NCBI RefSeq assembly: GCF_016862915.1
Contig: NZ_BONW01000017.1
Coordinates: forward strand, 158,820 to 222,819
From: Plantactinospora endophytica
GTDB lineage: Bacteria > Actinomycetota > Actinomycetes > Mycobacteriales > Micromonosporaceae
Direction of reading: 5' to 3'
DNA: 64,000 bases
This document shows, piece after piece, positions 1-8,569 of the stretch. A program made the position numbers and the translations under genes. A model generated the notes under the pieces. It was not told the DNA's origin and ran no database searches. It saw only the letters and a list, made by a program, of their open reading frames with translations. Positions within the stretch are counted from its first letter, which is position 1; every line of letters starts with the position of its first letter.

Positions 1-2
1 CC

Positions 3-527
3 CATCCGGCCGGTGCCGCACTGCTCACCGACGAACTCTCCCGGCCCACGGAAGACCTGCCGGAGCGGGCCGAACGGCTGGTCCGGGACTGGCAGCGGAG
101 CGTACTCGAACTGGTCCGTACCCAGGGCGGCGACAAGCGGTTCGTGGCCCGCAGCGCGGCGTACGCGGTCAACGCCACCGGCCTGGCGGTGATGGTCGCG
201 GTCTTCGCCTCCACCGCGTTCATCCCGACCGGGCTGGAGGTGGCGGCGGCCGGCGGCACCACCGTCGCCGCGCAGAAGGTGCTCGAAGCGATCTTCGGCG
301 ACCAGGCCATCCGGGCCCTGGCCACCCGCGCCCGGTCCGACCTGCTCGGTATGGTCGACCGACTGTTCGACGAGGAGGCGGCCCGCTATCTGGCCCGCAC
401 CGCGGCGGCCGGCGTCGACGCCGGCCACGGCGACCAGCTCCGCGAGGCGGCCCGGCTGGTCGACGCCGCGCGGGCCGACGCCGGGCCGGACGGCACCGAG
501 ACAGCCGGAGCGGAGGCGGCCCGATGA
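3..527 (+). CDS. Dynamin-like GTPase, C-terminal part (cut by window edge)
   Basis: The reading frame is open from the first complete codon to a TGA at 525-527, so only the last 174 or so residues are visible. They hold one hydrophobic stretch (VMVAVFASTAFIPTG) followed by a Gly/Ala-rich segment and a charged amphipathic tail. The stop overlaps the ATG of the next GTPase by 4 bp (ATGA), so the two are translationally coupled. In actinomycetes such side-by-side genes usually encode paired membrane-associated dynamin-like GTPases. The GTPase domain of this partner lies outside the window, so the family call rests on context. Confidence 0.55.
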   Translation, partial: HPAGAALLTDELSRPTEDLPERAERLVRDWQRSVLELVRTQGGDKRFVARSAAYAVNATGLAVMVAVFASTAFIPTGLEVAAAGGTTVAAQKVLEAIFGDQAIRALATRARSDLLGMVDRLFDEEAARYLARTAAAGVDAGHGDQLREAARLVDAARADAGPDGTETAGAEAAR

Positions 528-2236
528 CCGACATCCTGGGCAGGGTCCGGGACGTGTTCCGCCCTGACCAGCGCGCCGACCCGGACCGGCTGGTCGAGCG
601 GCTGCACGCGGTCAACCGGTTCCTCGCCACCGTCGACGGCCACCTTCCCGACGAGCGGCTGGTCGCGGCGCACACCCTGATCGAACGGGCCGGCACCCGG
701 CTGGCGCTCTCCCTGAACCACACCGTGGTGGCCCTGGCCGGCGCCACCGGCAGCGGCAAGTCCAGCCTGTTCAACTCGCTGGCCCGGTTCGAGATGTCGC
801 CGGTCGGGGTACGCCGGCCGACCACCGGGGTCACCCACGCCTGCGTCTGGGGGCCGCTGGACGGCGCCGCCCGGCTGCTCGACTGGGTCGGGGTGCTGCC
901 CCGGCACCGCTTCGTCCGGGAGAGCGCGCTGGACGGTGCGGACGAGGCGGCCCTGCACGGGCTGGTCCTGCTCGACCTGCCCGACTTCGACTCGGTGGAG
1001 TGGTCGCACCGCTCCGAGGTGGACCGGCTGCTCGGCCTGGTCGACCTGGTCGTCTGGGTGGTCGACCCGCAGAAGTACGCCGACAAGGTGCTGCACGACA
1101 GCTATCTGGGCGAGTTCCACCGGCACCGGGACGTCACCGTGGTGGCGCTCAACCAGGCGGACCGGCTGACCGCGAACGAACTGACCCGGGTACTGGCCGA
1201 CCTGCGCCGGCTGGTCGACGCCGACCAGCTCGGCGGGGTTCCGGTACTTGCCACCTCGGCGCTCGGCGACGCCGGCACCGCGCCGCTGCGGGCCACCCTG
1301 GAGCAGGCGGTCGCGGAGCGGCAGGCGGCGTTGCGCCGGCTCTCCGGTGACGTGGACACGGTCGTCGAAGGGCTCGCCGACCTAGTCGACACCGGGCGGG
1401 CCGACGACGACGTGGACCGGCCGACGATCCGGCGGCTGATCGACGCGCTCGCCAGTGCGGCCGGGGTGCCGGCGGTGGCCGAGGCGACCGAGCAGGCGTA
1501 CCGGCACCGGGCGGTGGCGGCCACCGGCTGGCCGCTGGCCCGGGGGCTGCGCCGGCTCAGGCCCGACCCGCTGCGGCGGCTGCACCTGGCCGAGGCTCCC
1601 GCCGAGCCGGAGCGCGTACCGGATCACGGTGGGCTGCTCGGCCTCGACCGCCCGCCGGTGGCCGCGACCTCGGTACCCGAGCCGACCGCCGCACAGCGTT
1701 CCGCCGTCGGGCTGGCCGTCCGGGCGGTCGCCGAGCGGGCCGGGGCGACCCTGCCCGCGCCCTGGTCGGCGGCGGTGACCGCAGCGTCCCGGTCCCGGCT
1801 GGCAGACCTGCCGGACGCGCTGGACCGGGCGGTGGCCAGTACCGACCTCGGCGTACAACGTCAGCCGATCTGGTGGCGGCTGGTCAACGCCGTGCAGTGG
1901 CTGGTGACCGTCGCCGCCACGGTCGGGCTGGGCTGGCTGGTGCTCGGCTACGCCGTACGCGCCCTCGGGCTGCCCGAACTCGACTATCCGCTGGTCGGGT
2001 CGGCACCGCTGCCCACCGTGCTGCTGCTCGGCGGCCTGCTCGCCGGCGTACTCCTCTCGCTGCTGGTCAAGCCGGTGATCAGGTGGGCCGCCCGGCGGGC
2101 CCGGTGGCGGGCCGAGGGCCGGATGCACGACGCGGTGGCCGAGGCCGCCCGGGGGTACGTGGTGACGCCGGTCCGCGAGGTGCTCCGGGCGTACGCCGAG
2201 GCACGGTCGGCACTGGCCGTCGCCGCGCCACGGTGA
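524..2236 (+). CDS. Membrane-associated dynamin/Era-like GTPase
   Basis: 570 aa. The N-terminal half is a G domain: P-loop GATGSGKS at residues 73-80, switch Thr in PTTGVT at about 99-104, G3 DLPD at 151-154, and G4 NQAD at 210-213. A helical middle follows, then two closely spaced membrane segments (about 455-478 and 493-515) and a cytoplasmic tail. This is the layout of bacterial dynamin-like or ribosome-binding-type GTPases that act at the membrane. ATGA overlap with the preceding gene and GTGA overlap with the next suggest one operon. The cellular role is not deducible; membrane remodelling or division are the usual proposals for such pairs. Confidence 0.8.
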   Translation: MTDILGRVRDVFRPDQRADPDRLVERLHAVNRFLATVDGHLPDERLVAAHTLIERAGTRLALSLNHTVVALAGATGSGKSSLFNSLARFEMSPVGVRRPTTGVTHACVWGPLDGAARLLDWVGVLPRHRFVRESALDGADEAALHGLVLLDLPDFDSVEWSHRSEVDRLLGLVDLVVWVVDPQKYADKVLHDSYLGEFHRHRDVTVVALNQADRLTANELTRVLADLRRLVDADQLGGVPVLATSALGDAGTAPLRATLEQAVAERQAALRRLSGDVDTVVEGLADLVDTGRADDDVDRPTIRRLIDALASAAGVPAVAEATEQAYRHRAVAATGWPLARGLRRLRPDPLRRLHLAEAPAEPERVPDHGGLLGLDRPPVAATSVPEPTAAQRSAVGLAVRAVAERAGATLPAPWSAAVTAASRSRLADLPDALDRAVASTDLGVQRQPIWWRLVNAVQWLVTVAATVGLGWLVLGYAVRALGLPELDYPLVGSAPLPTVLLLGGLLAGVLLSLLVKPVIRWAARRARWRAEGRMHDAVAEAARGYVVTPVREVLRAYAEARSALAVAAPR

Positions 2237-2658
2237 GCGCCGGCCGGTCCCGCCGGATCGTGGTCCGGGGCGGGCTGGCGCTGCTCGGCGTACTCCACCT
2301 CTCCTGGGGTGTGCCGGCCGTGTTGGCGCCGCGCTGGTTCTTCGACAACTTTCCCGGGTTCGGGCTCTCCTGGACGGCCGGCTATCCGCCGTACAACTCG
2401 CACCTGATGACGGATGTGGGCGGGGCGTTCCTGACCCTGGGAGCGATGCTGCTGGCCGCCGCCTGGCTCGACGACCGCCGGGTCACCGCCGTGGTGCTGG
2501 GCGGCCTGCTGATCTTCAGTACCGTGCACCTGGTCTTCCACCTGGCACACGCCGGCACGCTGACCAGCGCCGATCTGCTCGCCAGCCGGACCGTGCTGCT
2601 GTTCGGCGTGCTGGGCCCCGGCGCGCTGCTGATGCTGGACCGGCACCCTCGGGCGTAG
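2233..2658 (+). CDS. Small four-helix membrane protein
   Basis: 141 aa from a GTG that overlaps the TGA of the GTPase gene (GTGA), which decides the start. About four hydrophobic helices: LLGVLHLSWGVPAVL, a segment around VGGAFLTLGAMLLAAAWL, VVLGGLLIFSTVHLVFHLAHAG and TVLLFGVLGPGALLML. No catalytic motif is recognisable; His residues lie in two of the helices. It resembles the many small uncharacterised actinobacterial integral membrane proteins of this size. Its stop TAG lies inside the putative -10 element of the next gene. Confidence 0.75.
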   Translation: MSAGRSRRIVVRGGLALLGVLHLSWGVPAVLAPRWFFDNFPGFGLSWTAGYPPYNSHLMTDVGGAFLTLGAMLLAAAWLDDRRVTAVVLGGLLIFSTVHLVFHLAHAGTLTSADLLASRTVLLFGVLGPGALLMLDRHPRA

Positions 2659-2661
2659 GGT
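2656..2661 (+). promoter_or_regulatory. -10 element TAGGGT, leaderless start at 2668
   Basis: TAGGGT ends six bases before the ATG at 2668 and there is no Shine-Dalgarno sequence between them. This spacing puts the transcription start at or next to the ATG, as in leaderless actinobacterial genes. The TAG is also the stop codon of the upstream gene. Confidence 0.5.
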
Positions 2662-2667
2662 CGGTCC

Positions 2668-3897
2668 ATGGCCTCGCCTCGCACCCCCTTTGAAGCCGTG
2701 CTGCATGCCGCCCGCGACGTGACCAAGCTCGACTGCGCGCTGGACGCCGAGATGCTCGGCACGGCACTGCTGGGCAGTGTCTACGCGATCGCGGAAGAGG
2801 ACCGCAACAGCGCCGTCCGGGCCTTCGTGGGCGATTTCCTCTCCGCGACGTCCCGTCGACGTACCGCCGCCGCGACCACGATCCGGACCGTCTTCGCGGC
2901 CCTGGTGCCGGATGCCGCCGGCGCCGCGTCGGTCAAGCCGGGCGCGCAGGCGCCGTCCTGGTCCGGCCAGCTCGGCAAGGTACGCCTGACCGGCAGCTAC
3001 GCCTACGGCGACGTGTACGGCGACCAGACCTCCTACCTCGCCACCTTCGCGTACGACGACAGTGCGGCCGGCGGTCCCGAACACGCCGTGGTGGCCCTGG
3101 TCGACCACAACATCGGCATCACCAAGGACGTCTTCGTCGGCGGCCCCGCCGAACGGATCCTCGGACAGGTCCGGGAGATGTGTGCCGGCGACGCGCTGAC
3201 CTGGTTCCGCGAGGAGGATCCGGCCCGGCTGCGCGGCGAGGTTGCCCGACACCTGGACATCACCGACGAACTGGGTGACCTGCCCGACGAGGGCTCGCTG
3301 GCCACCGACCGGACCCTGGTCGGCGCCCGGTTGGCGCTGCTGCCCCGGCCCGCGCCGACCGCCGTCGTCGGCGACGAGCCCGAGCCGCTCTCCTCGGCCG
3401 AGCGGGACCGGCTGGTCCGCTCCTTCCTCGCCTCGCCGGAGGCGGCCCGGTTCGGCCTGCCCGAGGTGCCCGAGGCGGACCTCGCCTCGCTGCACTTCTG
3501 CCTGAGTCTGGTGCTGGACCACTCGGCGACGTTCTCCGACCCGGATCCGATGCGGTGGAGTCCGGCGGTGTCCGGCCTGTTCCTGCTCGACTGGGTGCAC
3601 CGGCGGGCGGTACTCGACATGGACGACGCGGCGATGCTGCCCCGGGTGGTCCGGAGCTGGGCCGCGTACGCCAGCCGGCTCCGGGGGCTGCCGGCGGAGG
3701 CGACGACCCAGACCGACACCTCGATCGAGGAGATGGTGCCGGAGTTCGTCCGGCTCTACACCACCGGGGAGCGGCGCAGCCCGGCGACGGCGGCGGTGGC
3801 CCAGCTCATCGCCGACGGCGTGGACCCGAACGACCCGGCGGCGCTGGACGCCTGGATCGAGTCGAACCGCCAGCGCCTGGACGACGACCCGGCGTAG
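2668..3897 (+). CDS. Conserved hypothetical protein, 409 aa
   Basis: I do not recognise the family. The protein is soluble, with no signal peptide or membrane helix, and acidic. An N-terminal segment (about 1-90) looks helical; the middle part around SYAYGDVYGDQTSYLATFAYDD and HAVVALVDHNIGITKDVFVGG looks like mixed alpha/beta structure. The C-terminal third is helical and ends with a conserved-looking block (VDPNDPAALDAWIESNRQRLDDDPA). It is probably transcribed from its own leaderless promoter. Its 3' end is part of a 71-bp tandem duplication shared with the convergent gene. Confidence 0.65.
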   Translation: MASPRTPFEAVLHAARDVTKLDCALDAEMLGTALLGSVYAIAEEDRNSAVRAFVGDFLSATSRRRTAAATTIRTVFAALVPDAAGAASVKPGAQAPSWSGQLGKVRLTGSYAYGDVYGDQTSYLATFAYDDSAAGGPEHAVVALVDHNIGITKDVFVGGPAERILGQVREMCAGDALTWFREEDPARLRGEVARHLDITDELGDLPDEGSLATDRTLVGARLALLPRPAPTAVVGDEPEPLSSAERDRLVRSFLASPEAARFGLPEVPEADLASLHFCLSLVLDHSATFSDPDPMRWSPAVSGLFLLDWVHRRAVLDMDDAAMLPRVVRSWAAYASRLRGLPAEATTQTDTSIEEMVPEFVRLYTTGERRSPATAAVAQLIADGVDPNDPAALDAWIESNRQRLDDDPA

Positions 3898-3995
3898 CGC
3901 GTCCTCGCGCTCGTCAGCGCTCCTCCGTCGACTCGAACCGCCAGCACCTGGACGACGCCGACGTAATGCGCTGCCGCGCCGTCAGCGCTCCTCGG
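3857..3995. repeat. 71-bp imperfect tandem duplication across a convergent gene junction
   Basis: Copy 1 (3857-3927) and copy 2 (3928-3995) align with offset 71. Shared blocks include TCGAACCGCCAGCRCCTGGA and GTCAGCGCTCCTC. Copy 1 holds the functional TAG (3895-3897) of the plus-strand gene. Copy 2 holds the functional stop (TCA at 3982-3984) of the minus-strand gene; copy 1 also has the matching TCA at 3914-3916. Confidence 0.85.
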
Positions 3996-4572
3996 TCGGC
4001 TGGCCGAGCAACCGGGCCCGGCGGGCGGTCAGCGCGGGCAGGTCCACCCGGATCGGCCACGGCTGCTCGGTGGCGAACGGTTCGGTGGTGTAGTGGGTCA
4101 CGTAGCGATATTTCCGACTGCCTGGGTCGAGCACCAGCTCGGCCAGTGAGATGGTCGGCTTGTCCTCCTCCGGCACCACGATCCAGTACGCCGGGACGCC
4201 GGCCCGGGCGTAGAGGGCCCGCTTGGTCTCGGTGTCCCGCAGCGCCGAGGTCGGCGACACCACCTCGACCACCAGCAACGCGTCATTGATCGGGAACGGC
4301 GTACGCCGCACGTGCTCGGCCCGGGTGACCACCACGTCCGGCCGGGGTTCGTTGTGCTCGTCGACCGTGGTCGACTGGTCGGTGCCGATCACGTAATCGT
4401 CGGAGGGAATGGAATCCCAGAGGATGGTGGCGATCCAGCGCGTGACGGTGTTGTGGTCAAGCGTCTCTGACGCCGAGACGATGGTGTGCCCCTCAATCAA
4501 CTCGCAGCGCCGGTCAACGTGGGGTGGAAGGTTCACGGGCGCCACGGTAACGGTGAGCACCGACAGTTTCAC
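3982..4572 (-). CDS. Uma2 family endonuclease-fold protein (DUF820)
   Basis: 196 aa if the GTG at 4572 is used; internal GTG codons a few residues later (residues 5 and 10) are equally possible, because 4572 sits just next to a terminator stem. The core shows the PD-(D/E)XK nuclease-like pattern of Uma2 proteins: RPDVVV at about 76-81, LLVVEVVSPTS at about 99-109, then KRALYARAGVPAYWIVV. Asp, Glu and Lys of these blocks would form the metal site. Uma2 proteins are numerous in actinomycetes and cyanobacteria, often adjacent to repeats, and their physiological role is unknown. Convergent with the 409-aa gene. Confidence 0.85.
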   Translation of the reverse strand: MKLSVLTVTVAPVNLPPHVDRRCELIEGHTIVSASETLDHNTVTRWIATILWDSIPSDDYVIGTDQSTTVDEHNEPRPDVVVTRAEHVRRTPFPINDALLVVEVVSPTSALRDTETKRALYARAGVPAYWIVVPEEDKPTISLAELVLDPGSRKYRYVTHYTTEPFATEQPWPIRVDLPALTARRARLLGQPTEER

Positions 4573-4575
4573 GCA

Positions 4576-4617
4576 ACGACGACGGGGGCGGCGCGAGTGC
4601 GCCGCCCCCGTCGTCGT
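4576..4617 (-). terminator. Strong intrinsic hairpin, 19-bp perfect stem
   Basis: Left arm 4576-4594 and right arm 4599-4617 are perfectly complementary with a 4-nt loop (GAGT). It lies directly downstream of the M28 peptidase gene (minus strand) and just before the Uma2 gene, so it most likely ends peptidase transcription. Confidence 0.85.
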
Positions 4618-4628
4618 ACCGGGTGGTG

Positions 4629-6161
4629 CTAGATCGCTACGTCGTGGTCGTCGTGCAGGCCGCCACCGCCACCGGCCGGCGCGGTGGTGCCCTTGGTCGG
4701 GCCGGTCAGCGGGGTGGTGAGGCTGCGGGTGTCGTAGGCGTACGTGATGACCGCGTGCGCCAGCGCGTCGGACATCTCGTCGATCGCCTTGAGGCTGATG
4801 TTGTCGATGTCGTCACAGGACTGGTGGTAGCACGGGTCGTAGGCCAGACCGGCGGTACCGCCGTAGACCCGGGCCTCCTCGGCCGTCTTGACCAGCTCGG
4901 CCCCGGTGAAGAGGCCGCCGGACGGGATGTCGACCCCGGCCGCGATGAACGGGCCGTAGTCGCTGCGTCCGGAGAACGGCGTCTCGGCCGAGGCCAGCCG
5001 CTGCGACCGGAAGTAGTCGTGGAACAGCTTCTCGATCGCTCCCGAGCCGGCCGGGCCGGGTGCCGAGCCGGTGCCCGGCGGGAAGGCCGAGTTGTCGCCG
5101 TCGTAGACGAACCGGACGTAGTTCGGCGAGCCGACCATGTCGAAGTTCAGGTAGAGCGCGATCTTGTCCCGCTCCGCCTGCGGCAGGTTGGCGACGTAGT
5201 ACGTCGAGCCGACCAGGTTGGCCTCCTCGGCGCCCCATAGCGCGAACCGGACCTTGTTCTTCGTCGGGAACAGCCGCATCTGCTCGGCGACCTCCAGCAG
5301 CGCGGCGCTGCCGCTGCCGTTGTCGTTGATGCCCGGGCCCTCCGGTACGGAGTCGAGGTGTGCACCCGCCATCACGACGTTGCCCGGGTCGCCCCAGCGC
5401 GACTCGGCGAAGATGTTCTCGGTGGTCGCCTGGCCCCTGAAGGTGTCGGTGAAGACCCGCAGGGTGAGCCCGCCCGCGACCTGGCCGACCAGTTCCTGGC
5501 CGAGTGCCTGCGAGACGCCGACCGCCCCGAAGTCCAACGTGTACGCGTTGCCCAGCGTTCCGGAGAGGTCACCGGGGATGTTGTTGTAGATGACCACCGC
5601 CGCCGCGCCGGCCGCCGCCGCAGTCGTGGCCTTCTGCCCGAACGGGCAGGTGCCCCGGCTGATCACGACGATCGTGCCGACGTTGGCCGGGCCGAAGTCG
5701 CCCGGGTTGCAGCCCTGCGAGTCGCCGGCCGGCACGCTGGCCGGCGCGGTCACGTCGGCGCTGCCCGAGTAGCTCATGATCCGATGTGGCAGGTCGCCGG
5801 CCGGGGCCGAGACCCGTGCCAACTCGGACGGGGTGTTGATGAGGAAGGTCTGGAAGTCGAACGACCGCCGGGTGACCCGGTAGCCGGCCTTCCGGAACAC
5901 CTTCTCCGCGTAGTCGACCGACCGGTCGTATCCTGGCGCGCCCGAGGCGCGGTTGTTGTTGTTACGGTCAGCGATCTTCTGTAGTTCCTTGAGGTGTTTG
6001 TGCACGCCCTTGGCCGTGACCGCCTTGCGCAGCACCCAGGAGCCGAGACTCCCGAGGCCGGAACTGGCCTGCGCCGGTGCCGGCGCGGCCGTCACCGCGA
6101 GCGCCGTCACGAGCGTAGTGGCCAGTAGGCCACGGCTCCATCGTTTGCTGGTGCGCCCCAC
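4629..6161 (-). CDS. Secreted M28 family zinc aminopeptidase with PA domain
   Basis: 510 aa. A signal peptide (positive start, hydrophobic core LLATTLVTALAVTAAP, Ala-rich cleavage region near AQA at about 32) predicts export. A protease-associated (PA) domain follows (about 120-230; GTIVVISRGTCPFGQKATTAAAAGAAAVVIYNN). The M28 catalytic domain shows GAHLDSVPEGPGINDNGSGSA (first zinc His and bridging Asp), WGAEEANLVGS (catalytic and metal Glu) and NFDMVG (Asp). These are the residues of the Streptomyces griseus aminopeptidase family. It likely cleaves N-terminal residues from peptides outside the cell. Monocistronic, followed by a strong terminator. Confidence 0.93.
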   Translation of the reverse strand: MGRTSKRWSRGLLATTLVTALAVTAAPAPAQASSGLGSLGSWVLRKAVTAKGVHKHLKELQKIADRNNNNRASGAPGYDRSVDYAEKVFRKAGYRVTRRSFDFQTFLINTPSELARVSAPAGDLPHRIMSYSGSADVTAPASVPAGDSQGCNPGDFGPANVGTIVVISRGTCPFGQKATTAAAAGAAAVVIYNNIPGDLSGTLGNAYTLDFGAVGVSQALGQELVGQVAGGLTLRVFTDTFRGQATTENIFAESRWGDPGNVVMAGAHLDSVPEGPGINDNGSGSAALLEVAEQMRLFPTKNKVRFALWGAEEANLVGSTYYVANLPQAERDKIALYLNFDMVGSPNYVRFVYDGDNSAFPPGTGSAPGPAGSGAIEKLFHDYFRSQRLASAETPFSGRSDYGPFIAAGVDIPSGGLFTGAELVKTAEEARVYGGTAGLAYDPCYHQSCDDIDNISLKAIDEMSDALAHAVITYAYDTRSLTTPLTGPTKGTTAPAGGGGGLHDDHDVAI

Positions 6162-6553
6162 GCTGCCTCCCTGTCGGGTTACCGGGGTTACCGGTCTTAT
6201 CGAGGGAGGTCAGCATAGCCATGCGTCACTGGCCGGTGAATCGTCCACACGAGTGCGCTTACTGCCCGGTAGTGCCGGGCCGGAGGCGAACGGTCGGGCA
6301 CCGATGGCCGGCGGGCACGCCCTGGGGGAGCAGGCCGGGCCCGCCGGCACCGCCGGTGACCGAACTGGCCCCCCGCCAGCCGATCAGGGCGGCGGCGCCG
6401 GCCCGAGGGCCAGCGCCGCCGAAGGCCGTCGTTGCCGGTCGACGACCTTGTTCCGGTGGTTCGGCCCGGCCGGTGGGTCCGGGACCGAATCTTTTTTCGT
6501 CCTACTGACGATAACCACTGTGGTAGCTTCTCGTCAAGGTGGTGATAATTCAG
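6162..6553. other. Divergent intergenic region, mostly featureless
   Basis: About 390 bp between the divergent peptidase and Nudix genes. Near the peptidase start there is a direct repeat GGGTTACCGGGGTTACCGG (6177-6195). The middle is GC-rich without a convincing gene on either strand. The end is less GC-rich (CTTTTTTCG near 6491) and carries the palindrome described separately. Confidence 0.5.
6514..6524. promoter_or_regulatory. Palindrome ACCACTGTGGT upstream of the NrtR-like gene
   Basis: 11-bp perfect palindrome (odd centre) 30 bp before the likely ATG, within a locally AT-richer segment. Partial half-site echoes occur nearby (GTGGTGATAA at 6539-6548, GATAACCAC at 6510-6518 in inverted orientation). 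A position this close to the start suggests autoregulation by the encoded Nudix/winged-helix protein. Confidence 0.45.
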
Positions 6554-7249
6554 ATGGCCGAATTTCCGCCATTCGCCGTGACCGTCGACCTGGTCGTCCT
6601 CACCGTGCGCGCGGACGAACTCTGCATCCTGCTGGTACGCCGTGGTGTACCGCCCTACCAGGATCGATGGGCACTGCCTGGCGGGTTCGTCGGGTTCGAC
6701 GAGGACCTGCCGGACGCCGCCGCCCGGGAACTCACCGAGGAGACCGGGGTACCCGAGCCGATCGGCCACCTCGAACAGCTCGGCACGTACGGCTCACCGA
6801 AGCGGGACCCGCGCGGCCGGGTGGTGACGGTGGCGTACCTGGCCCTGCTTCCCGACCTGCCGCCACCGGTGGCCGGTACGGACGCCGCCGCGGCGGACTG
6901 GCTGCCGGTGTCCCGGATCGCCGACGCCCAACTCGCCTTCGACCACGACGTGATCCTGGCCGACGGACTCGAACGGGCCCGGGCCAAGCTGGAGTACACC
7001 CCGCTGGCCACCGCGTTCTGCCCGCCGGAGTTCACCATCGCCCGGCTCCGCACGGTCTACGAGACCGTCTGGGGCAGCCGGTTGGACCCCCGCAACTTCC
7101 ACCGGAAGGTGACCAGTACTCCCGGTTTCGTGGCGGCGGCCGGCCGGGTCACCGAGGGTGACCGGGGACGGCCGGCACAACTGTTCCGCCGCGGCCCGGC
7201 CGAACTGCTGCACCCACCGATGCTCCGCCCCTCGGTCGCCCGAAGCTGA
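6554..7249 (+). CDS. NrtR-like Nudix hydrolase/winged-helix regulator
   Basis: 231 aa from the ATG at 6554, chosen because AAGGTGG (6536-6542) is a well-placed ribosome binding site; an in-frame GTG lies at 6539. The N-terminal Nudix domain carries a complete Nudix box at residues 44-66 (Gly44, Glu50, Arg58, Glu59, Glu62, Glu63, Gly65), so hydrolysis is plausible. The C-terminal part (about 145-200, with FTIARLRTVYETVWG and RNFHRKV) matches the winged helix of NrtR, the ADP-ribose-sensing repressor of NAD and pentose genes. No NAD gene is adjacent, so its regulon lies elsewhere or is its own promoter. Confidence 0.85.
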   Translation: MAEFPPFAVTVDLVVLTVRADELCILLVRRGVPPYQDRWALPGGFVGFDEDLPDAAARELTEETGVPEPIGHLEQLGTYGSPKRDPRGRVVTVAYLALLPDLPPPVAGTDAAAADWLPVSRIADAQLAFDHDVILADGLERARAKLEYTPLATAFCPPEFTIARLRTVYETVWGSRLDPRNFHRKVTSTPGFVAAAGRVTEGDRGRPAQLFRRGPAELLHPPMLRPSVARS

Positions 7250-7267
7250 CGCCCCGGGGCGCCGTCA
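7247..7267. terminator. Weak hairpin over convergent stops
   Basis: TGACG followed by CCCCGGGG and CGCCGTCA can fold into a bulged stem spanning the stop codons of the convergent Nudix and Pro-rich genes. A possible short bidirectional terminator, not strong. Confidence 0.35.
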
Positions 7268-8086
7268 GACGGGCGGGGTGCTGGGTACCGGTGCCGGAGT
7301 CGGCGCGGGGGTGGCCGGGTGGTCGGTCGGTTCCGGGGTGGCGGTCGGGCCGGCCGAGGCGGTCGCGCCCGGCGTGGGCGCGGCACCGGTCGGTGCCGGC
7401 GGGCCGGACGGCGCGGTGGGCGTACCGGACGGCGCGGGTGGCCCGGAGGGCGCCGCCGACGGCGATCCGGTCGACGAGTCCCGGGACGGGGACGGGGACG
7501 CCACCGGGGAGGGGGTGGGGGACGGCGTTTCCGGTGAAGGGGACGGCGGCGCGGGCGGGGCGGGCGACTGGGGCGGCGGGCCGGCGGTCGGTGGTACCGG
7601 TGCGCCGGGCAGCCCCGGGTCGTTCGCGCCGGGCGGTTCGACCGGCGGCAGCCGGCCGGGTTCGCCGTCGGCCGGAGCGGCCCGGTCGGGCAGGCCGCCG
7701 GGTGGGACGAGGAACGGGCGCCAGCCGGTCCGTTGGGACCGGGCACCCGTACCGGCCGGGCCCGGTTCGACCACCGGCGGGACGGTCGGGTGCGGCGACA
7801 CCAGCAGCGGCGGCAGCCCGGCCGAGGGTGGGACGAACGGGGTGGCGTCGGCCGGGGGCATCCCGTCGGCGACGGTCGCCGAACCGCTGCCGATCGCGGC
7901 CAGGATGGGCAGCGAGGAGGTACCGGCCAGCAGCGCGACCGTGAACAGGTACCGGCGGGCCGGGCGGCCGAGTCCCTCGGCCCGGTGCACCCCGGTCACC
8001 CTCCGATATCCGACGTGCGCGCCGCCGGAGCGGCGGTGCCGGGCCAGCAGCACGGGAGCCGGGGGCTCGTAACCGTGGTTGGGCAC
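7265..8086 (-). CDS. Single-pass membrane protein with long Pro/Ser/Thr-rich tail
   Basis: 273 aa from GTG at 8086, supported by GAGGAG six bases upstream. A basic 45-residue N-terminus is followed by one hydrophobic helix (about 46-66, YLFTVALLAGTSSLPILAAIG). About 200 residues of low-complexity Pro/Ser/Thr/Ala-rich sequence follow, with PSPSPETPSPTPSP-type stretches. No enzymatic domain. The layout suggests a type II membrane protein or uncleaved export signal with an extended extracytoplasmic region, perhaps a wall-spanning stalk. Long open frames exist on the other strand because of the composition; the ribosome binding site and the plausible topology favour this strand. Confidence 0.65.
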   Translation of the reverse strand: MPNHGYEPPAPVLLARHRRSGGAHVGYRRVTGVHRAEGLGRPARRYLFTVALLAGTSSLPILAAIGSGSATVADGMPPADATPFVPPSAGLPPLLVSPHPTVPPVVEPGPAGTGARSQRTGWRPFLVPPGGLPDRAAPADGEPGRLPPVEPPGANDPGLPGAPVPPTAGPPPQSPAPPAPPSPSPETPSPTPSPVASPSPSRDSSTGSPSAAPSGPPAPSGTPTAPSGPPAPTGAAPTPGATASAGPTATPEPTDHPATPAPTPAPVPSTPPV

Positions 8087-8569
8087 GGGAAACTCCTCGT
8101 CGTCGGCGGCGCGGGCCAGGCTGCGGCCGGTGGGAACTGATCGCGACCACCGTGACGGGGTCGCTACCTACAGTGGCGGAGTAACCCTGTGTTGGCCAGC
8201 GCCGCACAGCGTGTCAGCGACCGAGATTTGGTCAATCCGACCTCCGTACCCGATCAAATCGGCCTATCTGGTGCGAAGCCGGCGGCGGTCCGGATCCGGC
8301 GGAGGCCGAGCTATAGCGGTACTGAGCTGCTCTGCGAATATGGAGCCGACGGCAACGCGGCCGCGACCTTCGCGCACCCCCGCGGCAGGCAGGACGTGAT
8401 GCCGGCGCTCGGTGGACCAGACTCGGCCAGAATCTGGTTCACGCCGCGTGGCTACCCCTACCGGGGCAGGCGCGGCAGCCACCCCCGGCCCGGCACCAGC
8501 CGGACGGGCGCACGAGCTGCGCGGTCGGGACACCCCCGGTGCCGACGCACGAACGACAGGGAGATAGGG
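8087..8569. other. 480-bp region upstream of the ketoacid dehydrogenase operon
   Basis: No convincing gene. AT-richer patches at about 8222-8262 and 8310-8340 (with TATAGC at 8312-8317) could hold promoters, but no paired -35/-10 is clear. The length suggests a regulated promoter or long leader for the operon. Confidence 0.4.

Noticed and set aside
7158..8072. Long plus-strand open frame opposite the Pro-rich membrane protein
   Set aside because: It arises from GC-rich codon bias of the opposite gene, has no plausible start signal or domain, and the minus-strand gene has a good ribosome binding site and a membrane helix.
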